Of a DNA stretch of 64,000 nucleotides, positions 54,751-63,800 are shown piece after piece. Position 1 is the stretch's first letter. The number at the start of each line of letters is the position of its first letter. The notes beneath the pieces were generated by a model. That model ran no database searches, was not told the origin of the DNA, and worked only from the letters and a program-made list of their open reading frames with translations. The stretch covers positions 1 through 64,000 of the forward strand of contig JAUHZO010000020.1 in the NCBI GenBank assembly GCA_030425925.1, given 5' to 3'. This DNA is from Alphaproteobacteria bacterium. Lineage in GTDB: Bacteria > Pseudomonadota > Alphaproteobacteria > Rhodobacterales > Rhodobacteraceae. The position numbers were made by a program, and so were the translations under genes.

Positions 54751-55992
54751 TCAGACCGCCACGGCCACCGGCGGTCGATGCTCGCGCACCGGCAGGTGGA
54801 TCAGCGCGCTGAACGCTCCCACGCCGACGCCGATCCACCAGACCAGAGTGTAGTCGCCATAGGCGTCATACAGCCGCCCGCCCAGCCAGACGCCCAGGAA
54901 CCCGCCGATCTGGTGGCTGAGGAACACGATCCCGTACAGCGTGCCCATGTAGCGCAGGCCATAGAGATGCGCGATCAGCCCGCTGGTCAGCGGCACCGTG
55001 GCCAGCCACAGCGCCCCCATCACCGCCGAGAAGATCAGAACGGAGGTCGGCGTGATCGGCAGCGCGATGAACAGCGCCGCCGCGATGGTCCGCCCGGTAT
55101 AGATCGCGGCCAGCAGGTATTTCCGGGTGAACCGCTTGCCCAGCCAGCCCGCAGTGAGCGTGCCCGCGATGTTGAAGAGCCCGATCAGCGAGATCGACAC
55201 CGCGCCCAGCGCGGATGTCGTGGTGATCCCCAGACCGTGCAGCACGCCGCTCGTGGCAATCGGTCCGCACATCTCGGTCACGAAGGCGGGGAAATGCGCG
55301 GTGATGAAGGCCAATTGGTAGCCGCAGCTGAAGAACCCCAGGAAGATCATGGCAAAGGACGGATCCTTCGCCGCCCGCGTCAGGATCGCACCCATGCTCT
55401 CTTGCAGTTCGGCCCTTGAGGCCGAGACCGGCGCGCGCATCAGGGGCAGCGACACCAGCATGCCAAGGATCATCGCCGCAAAGACGATGAACACCCATTG
55501 CCAGCTCATCAGCGTCAGCAGCCACTCGGCCAGAGGGGCCCCCACCACCTGCCCGGCGCTGCCCGCCGCTGTGGCGATGGCCAGGCTCATGGAGCGGTTC
55601 TCGTCGCTCGACGCACGCCCGACCACCGCGAGGATCACGCCAAAGCCGGTGCCCGCGATGCCAAAGCCCACCAGCACCTCATAGGCCTGCATGGCCCCGG
55701 GCGTCACGGCCCAGCTCGACAGGACCAGCCCCAGGGCATAGACCAGCGCGCCGATGACGATGGCCTTGCGGTCGCCGATCTTTTCCGCCACCGCCCCGAA
55801 CAGCGGCTGGCCGATGCCCCAGGCCAGGTTCTGGATGGCGATGGCGAGGCTGAACTCGGCCCGCAGCCAGCCGAACTCTTCGGCAATGGGGATCTGGAAG
55901 ACGCCGAAACTGGCCCGTACCGCAAAGGAGACGAGGATGATGAAACAGCCCACCAGCAGGACGGGGGTGAACAGGGGCGCGCGGTCTGGCAT
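54751..55992 (-). CDS. MFS transporter
   Basis: This 413-aa protein has 12 predicted helices: LVGCFIILVSFAVRASFGVF first, the motif-A-like loop AEKIGDRKAIVIG after helix 2, and a second half from ~residue 215. It resembles monocarboxylate/oxalate-formate-type MFS carriers; the substrate is unknown. It is divergent from zapE, with a perfect palindrome TTCAATTGAA (56045-56054) in the spacer. Confidence 0.92.
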   Translation of the reverse strand: MPDRAPLFTPVLLVGCFIILVSFAVRASFGVFQIPIAEEFGWLRAEFSLAIAIQNLAWGIGQPLFGAVAEKIGDRKAIVIGALVYALGLVLSSWAVTPGAMQAYEVLVGFGIAGTGFGVILAVVGRASSDENRSMSLAIATAAGSAGQVVGAPLAEWLLTLMSWQWVFIVFAAMILGMLVSLPLMRAPVSASRAELQESMGAILTRAAKDPSFAMIFLGFFSCGYQLAFITAHFPAFVTEMCGPIATSGVLHGLGITTTSALGAVSISLIGLFNIAGTLTAGWLGKRFTRKYLLAAIYTGRTIAAALFIALPITPTSVLIFSAVMGALWLATVPLTSGLIAHLYGLRYMGTLYGIVFLSHQIGGFLGVWLGGRLYDAYGDYTLVWWIGVGVGAFSALIHLPVREHRPPVAVAV

Positions 55993-56119
55993 GGCTCTCT
56001 CCGACGGATGCGCGCACTCTTTCCGGCTTTGGCGGGTGGGTCAATTCAATTGAACTGATGCGCCCCATCAGGGTTTCTGCCCCCCTACACAAGCCCGCGC
56101 CGCCGGGCTATGCCGGGGC

Positions 56120-57181
56120 ATGTCCAGCCTGACCGAGCTTTACAATCGACGCGTGGCCGCCGGCGACCTGACCCGCGATGCCGCGCAGGAAGACGCCCTG
56201 CCCGAGTTCGAGCGCCTCTGCGCCGCGCTGGCCGAACCGGTGCGCCGCGGCCTGTTTCGCCGCGCGCCCGAGCCGCCAAAGGGGCTGTACCTTTGGGGCG
56301 GCGTCGGGCGCGGCAAGTCGATGCTGATGGACCTCTTTGTCGACACGCTTTCCGTGCCTGCCAGACGGGTGCATTTCCACGCCTTCATGCAGGACGTGCA
56401 TGCCCAGATGCACCAGCTGCGCCGCGACAATGTCGAGGATCCAATCAAGCCCGTCGCCAAGGGCGTCAGCGACGCGGTGCGCGTGCTGGCCTTTGACGAG
56501 ATGCAGATCACCGACATCACCGACGCGATGATCGTCGGGCGGCTGTTCGAACTGCTCTTCGAGGCCGGGGTCGTGGTGGTCACCACGTCGAACCGGGTTC
56601 CGGACGACCTGTACAAGGACGGGCTGAACCGCCAGCTCTTCCTGCCCTTCATCGCGCTTCTGAAAGAGCGGATGGTGGTGCATGAACTGGCTTCGGACCG
56701 CGATCACCGGCAGGACCGGCTGTCCGGCGCGCAGGTCTATTTCACGCCCATCGACGCCACCGCCCGCGCCGCCCTGGACGGGCTGTGGGAGGAACTGACC
56801 CATGGCGTCGAAGAGACCCTGACATTGCACGTCAAGGGCCGCGAGGTGGACTTGCCGCGGTTTCGCAACGGCGTGGCGCGGGCCAGTTTCTACGATCTGT
56901 GCGGCCGTCCGCTCGGGCCCGCGGATTATCTCAAGCTGGCCGAAACCGTGCGCGTGCTGATGATCGACGAGGTGCCGCAACTGGGCAGCCACAATTTCAA
57001 CGAGGCCAAGCGCTTTGTCACCCTGATCGACGCGCTGTACGAGGCCCGTGTCCGCGTGATCCTGTCGGCGGCCGCCCGGCCCGGGATGCTGTATGTCGAA
57101 GGCCCCGGCAGCTTTGAATTCGAACGCACCGCCAGCCGCCTGACCGAAATGCAGGCGGCGGATTGGGGGGAGGCGATCTAG
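56120..57181 (+). CDS. zapE: ZapE/AFG1-like cell division ATPase
   Basis: This 353-aa protein is read from the ATG of MSSLTELYNRRVAAG. AAA-type ATPase: Walker A LWGGVGRGKSMLMDLF (about residue 58), Walker B VLAFDEMQITDI, and sensor TTSNRVPDDLYKDGLNRQ. The family includes bacterial ZapE, which acts with FtsZ, and mitochondrial AFG1/LACE1. Length and motifs are complete. Monocistronic by position. Confidence 0.95.
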   Translation: MSSLTELYNRRVAAGDLTRDAAQEDALPEFERLCAALAEPVRRGLFRRAPEPPKGLYLWGGVGRGKSMLMDLFVDTLSVPARRVHFHAFMQDVHAQMHQLRRDNVEDPIKPVAKGVSDAVRVLAFDEMQITDITDAMIVGRLFELLFEAGVVVVTTSNRVPDDLYKDGLNRQLFLPFIALLKERMVVHELASDRDHRQDRLSGAQVYFTPIDATARAALDGLWEELTHGVEETLTLHVKGREVDLPRFRNGVARASFYDLCGRPLGPADYLKLAETVRVLMIDEVPQLGSHNFNEAKRFVTLIDALYEARVRVILSAAARPGMLYVEGPGSFEFERTASRLTEMQAADWGEAI

Positions 57182-57225
57182 CCACTCGGGGCGATCTGCC
57201 ACGGCCGACGCGCTGGACATGGCCG

Positions 57226-57251
57226 AAAAAATGGGGGGCCACCGGCCCCCC
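57226..57251 (-). terminator. Terminator of the LysM gene
   Basis: The stem GGGGGGCC / GGCCCCCC with an ACC loop (57233-57251) has six A at its left side, a T-run on the minus strand. It lies about 85 bases past the stop of the minus-strand LysM gene and can also stop zapE transcripts. Confidence 0.7.
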
Positions 57252-57333
57252 AAGCACTGCTCGTATCGGGTCTTTCGCCTGATTACCCCGTGCCGCGCGG
57301 CCAAGGCGTCATGCCATCGGCGCACGGCATCGT

Positions 57334-57966
57334 TCAGTTCCCTTCCGGAATGCGCAGGACCATGCCCGGACGCAATTGCGCCGGATCGGACAGGATGTCG
57401 GTGTTGGCTTCGAGGATTTGCAGATAGGCCACCGTTGTGCCGTAGTAGCGAAAGGCGATGCCGGGCAGGCTGTCGCCGCGCTGGACGGTGTAGGTGCGCC
57501 CCGAAGGCACAGCCGCCGCGGGCTCGCGCGGGGCCAGCGCGGCGCTGCGTGCCACCGGCGGGGTCGGAGCCGGGGCGCGGGCCGTGTCGGCGGGCTTCTT
57601 GAGTTCGTTGAGCACGCCATAGCTCATGGCGCGCAGGGCGTTCATGACCTCGTCATCCCCGCCGGTCAGGTTCGGCGCGGCCTGCAAGACCGGCTGCGGG
57701 GCCGGGGCCTGGCGTGCAGGCTGCGGCGCGGGTGCCTGTGCGGCGGCAGTCGCCGCCAGCCCCGCGGGACGCTCCACCGGTCGGGTCGGTTCGGGCCGTG
57801 CCGGGATCGGCTGGGGGATGAAGGCATCGAACCCCATCGGCGCGGGTTCCGCGCGCCTGACCTGGTCGGGCACGGGCGTATCGGCCTCTGGCGGCTCGCC
57901 CAGCACCCAGAGCAGCGCCGCTGTCGAGGCAACGAAGCCCACCGACAAAACAACGAGTCTGATCAT
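57334..57966 (-). CDS. Membrane-anchored LysM protein A
   Basis: This 210-aa protein has an N-terminal helix (MIRLVVLSVGFVASTAALLW) as signal anchor, a long Pro/Ala-rich linker (~30-150), a short conserved block (DEVMNALRAMSYGVLNELKK), and a C-terminal LysM domain (RTYTVQRGDSLPGIAFRYYG ... LRPGMVLRIPEG). It should bind peptidoglycan in the periplasm; no catalytic domain is present. It is a paralogue of the next upstream gene. Confidence 0.9.
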   Translation of the reverse strand: MIRLVVLSVGFVASTAALLWVLGEPPEADTPVPDQVRRAEPAPMGFDAFIPQPIPARPEPTRPVERPAGLAATAAAQAPAPQPARQAPAPQPVLQAAPNLTGGDDEVMNALRAMSYGVLNELKKPADTARAPAPTPPVARSAALAPREPAAAVPSGRTYTVQRGDSLPGIAFRYYGTTVAYLQILEANTDILSDPAQLRPGMVLRIPEGN

Positions 57967-58091
57967 GCCCGCCCCCGTGCAACTGCTGCAACAGGCGCGC
58001 GGCGCGCAAGGCCCCGACGCAAAACCATGTCCATGTCCCCCGTGATGCCGCGCGTGTTCGAATTGGCAGTCTGTCCCGCACGGTCACGGTA

Positions 58092-58121
58092 TTTATAGCC
58101 GAATCATCACGATAGCGTCAA
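58092..58121 (-). promoter_or_regulatory. Predicted promoter of LysM protein A
   Basis: On the minus strand TTGACG (58116-58121) and TATAAA (58092-58097) are 18 bases apart, a good sigma-70 pattern. A second TTGACA lies at 58135-58140. The AT-rich 216-base spacer (57967-58182) between the two LysM genes holds no other gene. Confidence 0.6.
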
Positions 58122-58182
58122 CATGTTGTAGAGGTGTCAAGCAAAAATCATATAAATCCGCGATATCACAATGGGTTGCGGA

Positions 58183-58755
58183 TCAACGTTCAGGCAATAC
58201 CAGCGTTTGCCCTTCGCGCAGATCGTCCGGCCGCGCCAGGATCGCCTGATTGGCCGCAAAAAGCGGGCCCGTCATGTTCACATCGCCATAGACCCGCTCG
58301 GCAATCGCCACGAGGCTGTCGCCCTTCTGCACCACATAGACCTTCGCCTCGGCCCGGGCGGTGACGCGCTGCGGCACGGCCGGTTCGTCCAGCGAGCGCC
58401 GCACGATCGTGTGCAGCAGGCTGCCCGGCTGGCCCGGCGCGGTTTCGCGGCCAGTGGCGTGATTGAGGTTCGACAGCGTGTCCCAGGTCATGCGCCGCAG
58501 CGACTGGTCGTCAAGCGCTGTCTGGCCGGCCTGAGGGGCGGGCGGCACCGGGGGGCGCGGGGCGGTCTCGACCGGGGCGCGCGCCGCAAGCGCCGGCTGT
58601 TCGGGCAGCGCCGGGCCCAGCGCGGGCACCGCGCGTGTCACCTCTGCCGAGGCGTCGGGGCGCGTATTGGCCTGCCGCCCGTTGCCGGGCTGGAACAGCA
58701 CCAGCGCAACGGTCACCACCGCAAATCCAAGGGCAAACAGAACCATCCTGATCAT
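58183..58755 (-). CDS. Membrane-anchored LysM protein B
   Basis: This 190-aa protein has the same plan as its neighbour: anchor helix (MIRMVLFALGFAVVTVALVL), Pro/Ala linker, conserved block (DDQSLRRMTWDTLSNLNHAT), and C-terminal LysM (KVYVVQKGDSLVAIAERVYG ... REGQTLVLPER). The shared MIR-start, block and LysM indicate tandem duplication with strong divergence of the linker. Peptidoglycan binding is the predicted role. Confidence 0.9.
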   Translation of the reverse strand: MIRMVLFALGFAVVTVALVLFQPGNGRQANTRPDASAEVTRAVPALGPALPEQPALAARAPVETAPRPPVPPAPQAGQTALDDQSLRRMTWDTLSNLNHATGRETAPGQPGSLLHTIVRRSLDEPAVPQRVTARAEAKVYVVQKGDSLVAIAERVYGDVNMTGPLFAANQAILARPDDLREGQTLVLPER

Positions 58756-58776
58756 TACCGGTGTCCTTTCAGACCG

Positions 58777-59349
58777 TTACCCGCCCTGCGCCAGTGTCAG
58801 CCCCAGCTGACGCCAGAGCAGCGCGCCGCCGCGATAGTATTTCAGCTTGTCCGCAGGATAGCCCGCCTGCAACAGATGCCCCAGCGCCTCGGTAACCGCG
58901 GAATCGTCCGGCCCGTCGCCGAACAGCACCAGGTCGTAGGCCCCGGAAAAGTCGCTGCCCCGCGCGCCCAGCGCCTCCAGAAGATCGTCGCGGTAGATGT
59001 TGCCGGGCTGAAGGGTCGCCACCGGAACGTTGACCGCCGCCGGAATCGTGCCCTGCCCGAACGCGTCGGGCAGCCGGATGTCCACCAGAAGCCCCCTGCC
59101 CCGCGCCACGAACAGTTCGAGGAAATCCATCACCTCAAGCTCGCCCACGGTGCCGACACCCGACACGGCGCGCATCGGCTGCAGGCAGCGCGGCGGGCAG
59201 GCGGGACCTTCACGGGTGATGGAGAAAGACCGGCCGTTGATCGAGAATTCGACCCGCGCGCGGTCTTCGCCGATACGGGTCTGCTGTGCCGAAACCGGCA
59301 GCGCCAAGACCACGGCACACAGCGCGGCCAGTCCACGACCCTTGAACAT
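58777..59349 (-). CDS. Secreted rhodanese-fold protein lacking the catalytic cysteine
   Basis: This 190-aa protein has a signal peptide (MFKGRGLAALCAVVLALPVSA). The rhodanese fold is recognisable (GLLVDIRLPDAFGQGTIPAAVNVP and YYRGGALLWRQLG). The loop that should hold the active cysteine reads LVLFGDGPDD, so sulfurtransfer is unlikely. The mature part has two nearby cysteines (GPACPPRCLQPM), which may bind metal or form a disulfide. It sits 21 bases upstream of LysM B on the same strand, probably co-transcribed. Confidence 0.85.
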   Translation of the reverse strand: MFKGRGLAALCAVVLALPVSAQQTRIGEDRARVEFSINGRSFSITREGPACPPRCLQPMRAVSGVGTVGELEVMDFLELFVARGRGLLVDIRLPDAFGQGTIPAAVNVPVATLQPGNIYRDDLLEALGARGSDFSGAYDLVLFGDGPDDSAVTEALGHLLQAGYPADKLKYYRGGALLWRQLGLTLAQGG

Positions 59350-59449
59350 CTGCTCACCCTCACACGCCCGAACCGGCGCGTACGTGTTATCGTTGGGGCA
59401 AAATATAGGTCAGACAGGGCGAATCAGTCAATATGCAGGGGGGTGACGC

Positions 59450-59468
59450 AAGGGCTTTTGTAGCCCTT
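59450..59468 (-). terminator. Hairpin after folC
   Basis: AAGGGCT / AGCCCTT with a five-base loop lies 11 bases past the folC stop. There is no T-run on either strand, so it is a weak or Rho-assisted terminator. Confidence 0.4.
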
Positions 59469-59478
59469 GGTGCCGCAT

Positions 59479-60750
59479 TCAACCGTTTTCGCGCAACACA
59501 TGGCCCGCGAGGTAAAGCGATCCGCAGATCAGCACCCGCGCCCCGGGCGCAGTGGCGGTGATCGCCGCCAGCGCGGCGCGCACGCTTTCGGCCGTGGCGG
59601 CGCGGTGCCCGGTCTCGGCGGCCAGCGCGGCGGTCTCGGACGCCGACAGCGTCGCCGCCTCGCCCGGGATCGACACGGCGGTCAGGCTGTCGGCCATCTC
59701 GGCCAGCGGCCGCAGGAAGCCGCGCGCATCCTTGGTGTTGAGCATGCCGCAGATCAGATGCGTGGGCCGCGCGGGCAAGGTTTTCAGATACGCCGACAGG
59801 GCGGCACCGGCCGCCGGATTGTGCCCGCCATCCAGCCAGAGCTCGACCCCCGGCACCGCCTCGGCCAGCGCGCCGCGGCGCAGCCGCTGCATGCGCGCGG
59901 GCCAGTCTGCCCGGGTCATCGCGGCCTCGCAGGCCGTGTCGGGCTGGCCCAGACGGCGCAGTCCCGCCAGCGCTGTGCCCGCGTTCTGGATCTGATGCGC
60001 GCCCGGCAGCACCGGCAGCGGCAGATCCAGCAGCCCGGTTTCGTCCTGAAACACCAACCGCCCATGTTCCGCGCCGACATGCCAGTGCTGGCCGTGCACC
60101 AGCAGCTCTGCCCCGACGCGGGCGGCCTGCGCCTCGATCACCTCCAGCGCATCGTCCTGCTGCGGGCCGACACTGCAGGGCACACCGCGCTTGAGGATGC
60201 CCGCCTTTTCGGCGGCAATCTTCGCCAGGGTATCGCCAAGATACTGTTCGTGATCCATCGAGACCGGCGTGATCACCGTCAGCGCCGGGTGCGACACCAC
60301 GTTGGTGGCGTCCAGCCGCCCGCCCAGCCCGACCTCGAGCAGGGTGAAATCCGCCGGGCACCGGGACATCGCCAGCAGCGCGGCGCAGGTGGTGATCTCG
60401 AAATAGGTGATCGGCGCGCCGCCATTGGCGTCGTAGCATTCGTCCAGCAACGCGGTCAGCGCCGCCTCGTCGATCAGCGTGCCGGCCAGCCGGATGCGTT
60501 CGTGAAACCGCACCAGATGCGGCGAGGTATAGACATGGCATGTCCGCCCTGCCCCCTCGAGCCCGGCCCGCAGCATCGCCAGGGTCGACCCCTTGCCGTT
60601 TGTCCCGGCAACATGGATCACCGGCGGCAGCTTGTCCTGCGGGTTGCCCAGCAGGTCCAGCAGATGCCAGACCCGGTCCAGCACCAGGTCCATCACCTTG
60701 GGATGCAACGTCATCATGCGTTGCAGGATCGCGTCGGAACCCTGGGTCAT
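59479..60750 (-). CDS. folC: Bifunctional folylpolyglutamate / dihydrofolate synthase
   Basis: This 423-aa Mur-ligase-type enzyme has the P-loop HVAGTNGKGSTLAMLRAGLE, then VYTSPHLVRFHERIRLAG, EVGLGGRLDATNVV and the C-terminal LDGGHNPAAGAALSAYL. It adds glutamate to dihydropteroate and extends folate glutamates. It follows accD by 54 bases on the same strand, an order common in Rhodobacterales. Confidence 0.96.
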   Translation of the reverse strand: MTQGSDAILQRMMTLHPKVMDLVLDRVWHLLDLLGNPQDKLPPVIHVAGTNGKGSTLAMLRAGLEGAGRTCHVYTSPHLVRFHERIRLAGTLIDEAALTALLDECYDANGGAPITYFEITTCAALLAMSRCPADFTLLEVGLGGRLDATNVVSHPALTVITPVSMDHEQYLGDTLAKIAAEKAGILKRGVPCSVGPQQDDALEVIEAQAARVGAELLVHGQHWHVGAEHGRLVFQDETGLLDLPLPVLPGAHQIQNAGTALAGLRRLGQPDTACEAAMTRADWPARMQRLRRGALAEAVPGVELWLDGGHNPAAGAALSAYLKTLPARPTHLICGMLNTKDARGFLRPLAEMADSLTAVSIPGEAATLSASETAALAAETGHRAATAESVRAALAAITATAPGARVLICGSLYLAGHVLRENG

Positions 60751-60804
60751 CTGCCCGTCATCTCCACCAAGAAAGGCCTTGTCCGTCTGCCCTGCCGGGC
60801 AGGA

Positions 60805-61755
60805 TCACGCGGCGGTGCCGTCGGCACCGTCCTCCGCCGCCCCGGGCGCATCGTCCCGGGTACGGTCTTCCGGTCCCGGCGGCGGCAGGTCGCCCCAGGT
60901 GGGCGGCGGCATGTGCATCAGCATGCGCGTCAGCACGATCAGTTCGTCGCGCATGCGGCGGCGGTCGGTCACCCGGTCCAGCATGCCGTGTTCCAGCAGG
61001 TATTCGGCGGTCTGGAAACCTTCGGGCAGCTTCTCGCGGATCGTCTGTTCGATCACCCGCGGCCCGGCAAAGCAGATCAGCGCCCCGGGTTCGGCAATCT
61101 GCACATCGCCCAGCATCGCATAAGACGCCGTCACCCCGCCGGTGGTGGGATGGGTCAGCACGACGATGTAGGGCAGGCGCTTTTCCTTCAGCATCTGCAC
61201 TGCGACGGTGGTGCGGGGCATCTGCATCAGGCTCAGGATGCCCTCTTGCATGCGCGCGCCGCCGGCGGCCGAGAACAGCACCAGAGGCCGACCCAGCCGC
61301 ACCGCCTCTTCGGCGGCGGCGATGATTGCATTGCCGACATACATCCCCATCGACCCGCCCATGAAACCGAAATCCTGCGCCGCTGCCACAATCGGCGTGC
61401 GCCCGATCTCGCCTGTGCCCACCAGCATCGCCTCGCGCTCTCCGGTGGCTTTCTGCGCCGCCTTCATGCGGTCGGGATAGCGTTTGGAGTCGCGGAAATG
61501 CAGCGGATCGGCCACCGGCTCGGGCACCTCGATCTCGGAATAGACGCCGCCGTCGAACAGCGCGGCAAAACGGTCGCGCGGGGTGATGTTCATGTGATGG
61601 CCGCAACTGGTGCAGACGTTCAGATTGTCGCTGATCTCGCGGTGAAACAGCATGGTGCCGCAGCCGTCGCATTTGGACCACAGGTTCTCGGGCGTCTCGC
61701 GGCGCGAGAAGATCGAGTTGATCCGCGGACGGACATAGTTGGTGATCCAGTTCAT
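60805..61755 (-). CDS. accD: Acetyl-CoA carboxylase carboxyltransferase beta subunit
   Basis: This 316-aa protein has an N-terminal four-cysteine zinc ribbon ([12 protein letters not shown] and [12 protein letters not shown]), then the crotonase-like carboxyltransferase core ([28 protein letters not shown]). With AccA it makes malonyl-CoA, the committed step of fatty acid synthesis. It ends in an acidic, Pro-rich tail. First gene of accD-folC. Confidence 0.97.
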   Translation of the reverse strand: MNWITNYVRPRINSIFSRRETPENLWSKCDGCGTMLFHREISDNLNVCTSCGHHMNITPRDRFAALFDGGVYSEIEVPEPVADPLHFRDSKRYPDRMKAAQKATGEREAMLVGTGEIGRTPIVAAAQDFGFMGGSMGMYVGNAIIAAAEEAVRLGRPLVLFSAAGGARMQEGILSLMQMPRTTVAVQMLKEKRLPYIVVLTHPTTGGVTASYAMLGDVQIAEPGALICFAGPRVIEQTIREKLPEGFQTAEYLLEHGMLDRVTDRRRMRDELIVLTRMLMHMPPPTWGDLPPPGPEDRTRDDAPGAAEDGADGTAA

Positions 61756-61814
61756 GAGCGGCCTGCCTGCGTCGTGCGTCGGGCTGATCTAAGCTGCGCA
61801 GGGCAGAAATGCAA

Positions 61815-62729
61815 TCAGGCCCGGATCGCGATCCGGGCGGCCAGCCAGAACAGGCCCAGCAGCGCCAGATCCACCGGAAGCTGCGCGACAAAGGGGGCGG
61901 GGTCGGACAGGTCGGTTTCGACGACGTAAAGTGCGAGCCCGGCGCCAAAGGCCACATGGCCCTGGATCGCCACCGCCATCAGGTTGTTGACGAAGTGCAG
62001 CGCGATGGCGGGGCCCAGCGTGCCCGAGCGCGCCGTCAGATCCGCTGCGGCAAGACCGAAGGCAAAGGCCCAGACCACCACAACCCAGGCCGCCGCGCCA
62101 AACAGGCCCGGCGCGTAATGCAACGCGGCAAAGATCGCCGAGGGCAGCGCCATCCACACCGCCGGCCGCGCCACCCGCGCGGCAAGCTGGGACTGCACGT
62201 AGCCGCGAAACGCCACCTCTTCGGCCCCGGTCTGGAACAGCAGCGCGACCAGCGTCAGCGGCAGCAGCGCAAGCCATTGGCGGAACGGCAGTCCGGGCAC
62301 CATCTCGGTGCCGCCGTCCTGCGGGCCGGCGGGCAGCGGCAGCACCATCCACACCGCCAGCACCAGCGCATAAAGCCGCAGCAGGCTCCACAACACCGCG
62401 CCGAACTGCGCCACCGCTTGCGGCCGTGGGCCGAACAGGCCCGCCCCGTCGCGCCCGTGCAGGTGCCGCACCACCACCAGAGCGGCGACGCCCAGCAGTC
62501 CCGCAAAGAACAGCTGCAACAGCATCCCCGCCGGCGTGTCGGCCCGTTCGGCAGCGGTCAGCAACGCCGCGTAGCGTTCGAACGGCAGGCCCGCGCGCAT
62601 CAGCGCCACCACGCCCTGCACCAGCAGCGTCTGCAGCACCAGCATCGCCACAAGACCAACCGCCAGCCGCCACAGCTCGCAACTGGCGCGGGCCGGGCGG
62701 CTCAGCCGCGCCTGCGGCAGGTAGCTCAT
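61815..62729 (-). CDS. CPBP-family intramembrane metalloprotease
   Basis: This 304-aa protein has about eight membrane helices. The CPBP (Abi/CAAX) motifs are present: GAEEVAFRGYVQSQL (EExxxR), ALHYAPGLFGA and IALHFVNNLMA with the catalytic histidines. Substrates are unknown. The start overlaps the desaturase stop (ATGA), which fixes it at MSYLPQARL. Confidence 0.9.
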   Translation of the reverse strand: MSYLPQARLSRPARASCELWRLAVGLVAMLVLQTLLVQGVVALMRAGLPFERYAALLTAAERADTPAGMLLQLFFAGLLGVAALVVVRHLHGRDGAGLFGPRPQAVAQFGAVLWSLLRLYALVLAVWMVLPLPAGPQDGGTEMVPGLPFRQWLALLPLTLVALLFQTGAEEVAFRGYVQSQLAARVARPAVWMALPSAIFAALHYAPGLFGAAAWVVVVWAFAFGLAAADLTARSGTLGPAIALHFVNNLMAVAIQGHVAFGAGLALYVVETDLSDPAPFVAQLPVDLALLGLFWLAARIAIRA

Positions 62730-63667
62730 GCCGGGCGCGCGGCGGCCTGACGCAGCACGTCCAGATAGCCCGGTGCCACGGTCATACGCGCACCCAGCCC
62801 CTTGGTCTGCAACAGCCTGTGCAGCCGGGGCAGATTGTGCGCCGGGATGTGCATCACCAGATGATGCTCCAGGTGGTAGTTCACCCAATAGGGCGCCAGA
62901 AACGTCCGCTCCAGCGGTCCGGCCAGCGTGGTCCGGGTGTTGCGAAAGGGATCTTCGCTGAACTCGACCGCGCCATGTTCGGCGATGTTGCGGATGCGCA
63001 GCACCAGCTGGAACCAGGTGAGCAGCGGCAGGAGCCAGAAGGCAAACCAGTACCACCACGCGCCCATCGTCCAGAACAGGACAAACAGCACCGCGTTGGC
63101 GAGCAGCGCGCGGCCCAGAACCGGCCCGCTGAAGGCCTGCGCAAGATCCTGGCTGGAGACCGCGCCCTCGACCTCGCCGGCCATCTTGAAGGCGAACATG
63201 ACCTGCTGTGCGCGCTGTTTCAGACCGGTCTGCCCTGTGATGTCCCGGATCAGCTTGCGCCGAAGCGAGGCCGGCGTGGTGGGAAAGGGTTTCGACAGCT
63301 TCAGGTCCGGATCGCGTTCGGTCTGGGTGTAGCGGTGATGGCTCAGATGATAGCGGCGGTATTCGGCCAGGTCGGCCAGGATCGGCCGACCGCAAAGCCA
63401 TTCACCGACCCATTCGTTCACCGCCCGTGTGCGGAACAGCGCGTTATGTGCCGCCTCGTGCATCAGGATCGCCAGACCCAGCTGGCGCGAGCCGATCACC
63501 GTCACCGCCAGCAGGAAGGTCAACACCCCGGGCCAGGCCGAATACAGCGCCACCGCCCCCAGGATCAACGCCCAGCAATGCGCGACCAGCGCCACGCCCC
63601 ACAGGTCCGACCGCTGCGACAGCCCGCGAATCTCGTCCGATGTCAGAAAGGTCTTGCCCGGTGTCAT
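62726..63667 (-). CDS. Membrane fatty acid desaturase family protein
   Basis: This 313-aa protein has three histidine boxes: LMHEAAHNALF, RRYHLSHHRYTQ and NYHLEHHLVMHIPAHNLP. Together they bind the di-iron centre of membrane desaturases or hydroxylases. Membrane helices lie at ~30-75 and ~180-230. Start MTPGKTFLTSD (upstream GGGCGGGG); ATG 63705 in the same frame is an alternative. The substrate could be acyl lipid or carotenoid-type; not decidable here. It is co-translated with the CPBP protease. Confidence 0.9.
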   Translation of the reverse strand: MTPGKTFLTSDEIRGLSQRSDLWGVALVAHCWALILGAVALYSAWPGVLTFLLAVTVIGSRQLGLAILMHEAAHNALFRTRAVNEWVGEWLCGRPILADLAEYRRYHLSHHRYTQTERDPDLKLSKPFPTTPASLRRKLIRDITGQTGLKQRAQQVMFAFKMAGEVEGAVSSQDLAQAFSGPVLGRALLANAVLFVLFWTMGAWWYWFAFWLLPLLTWFQLVLRIRNIAEHGAVEFSEDPFRNTRTTLAGPLERTFLAPYWVNYHLEHHLVMHIPAHNLPRLHRLLQTKGLGARMTVAPGYLDVLRQAAARPA

Positions 63668-63800
63668 GGCACCATGACCCCGCCCTTGCCGGGCCGCGTC
63701 AATCATGGCGCGACGGCAAAGCCCCCGTGCCGCGGGTTTTCCCGGTGACCTTTCCTCCCGAGCCGGGTAGCGTCTGCACGCATAACGCGACGAATCGACC

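Noticed and set aside
58777-59349. Active periplasmic sulfurtransferase
   Set aside because: The rhodanese fold is clear, but the catalytic loop lacks the cysteine.
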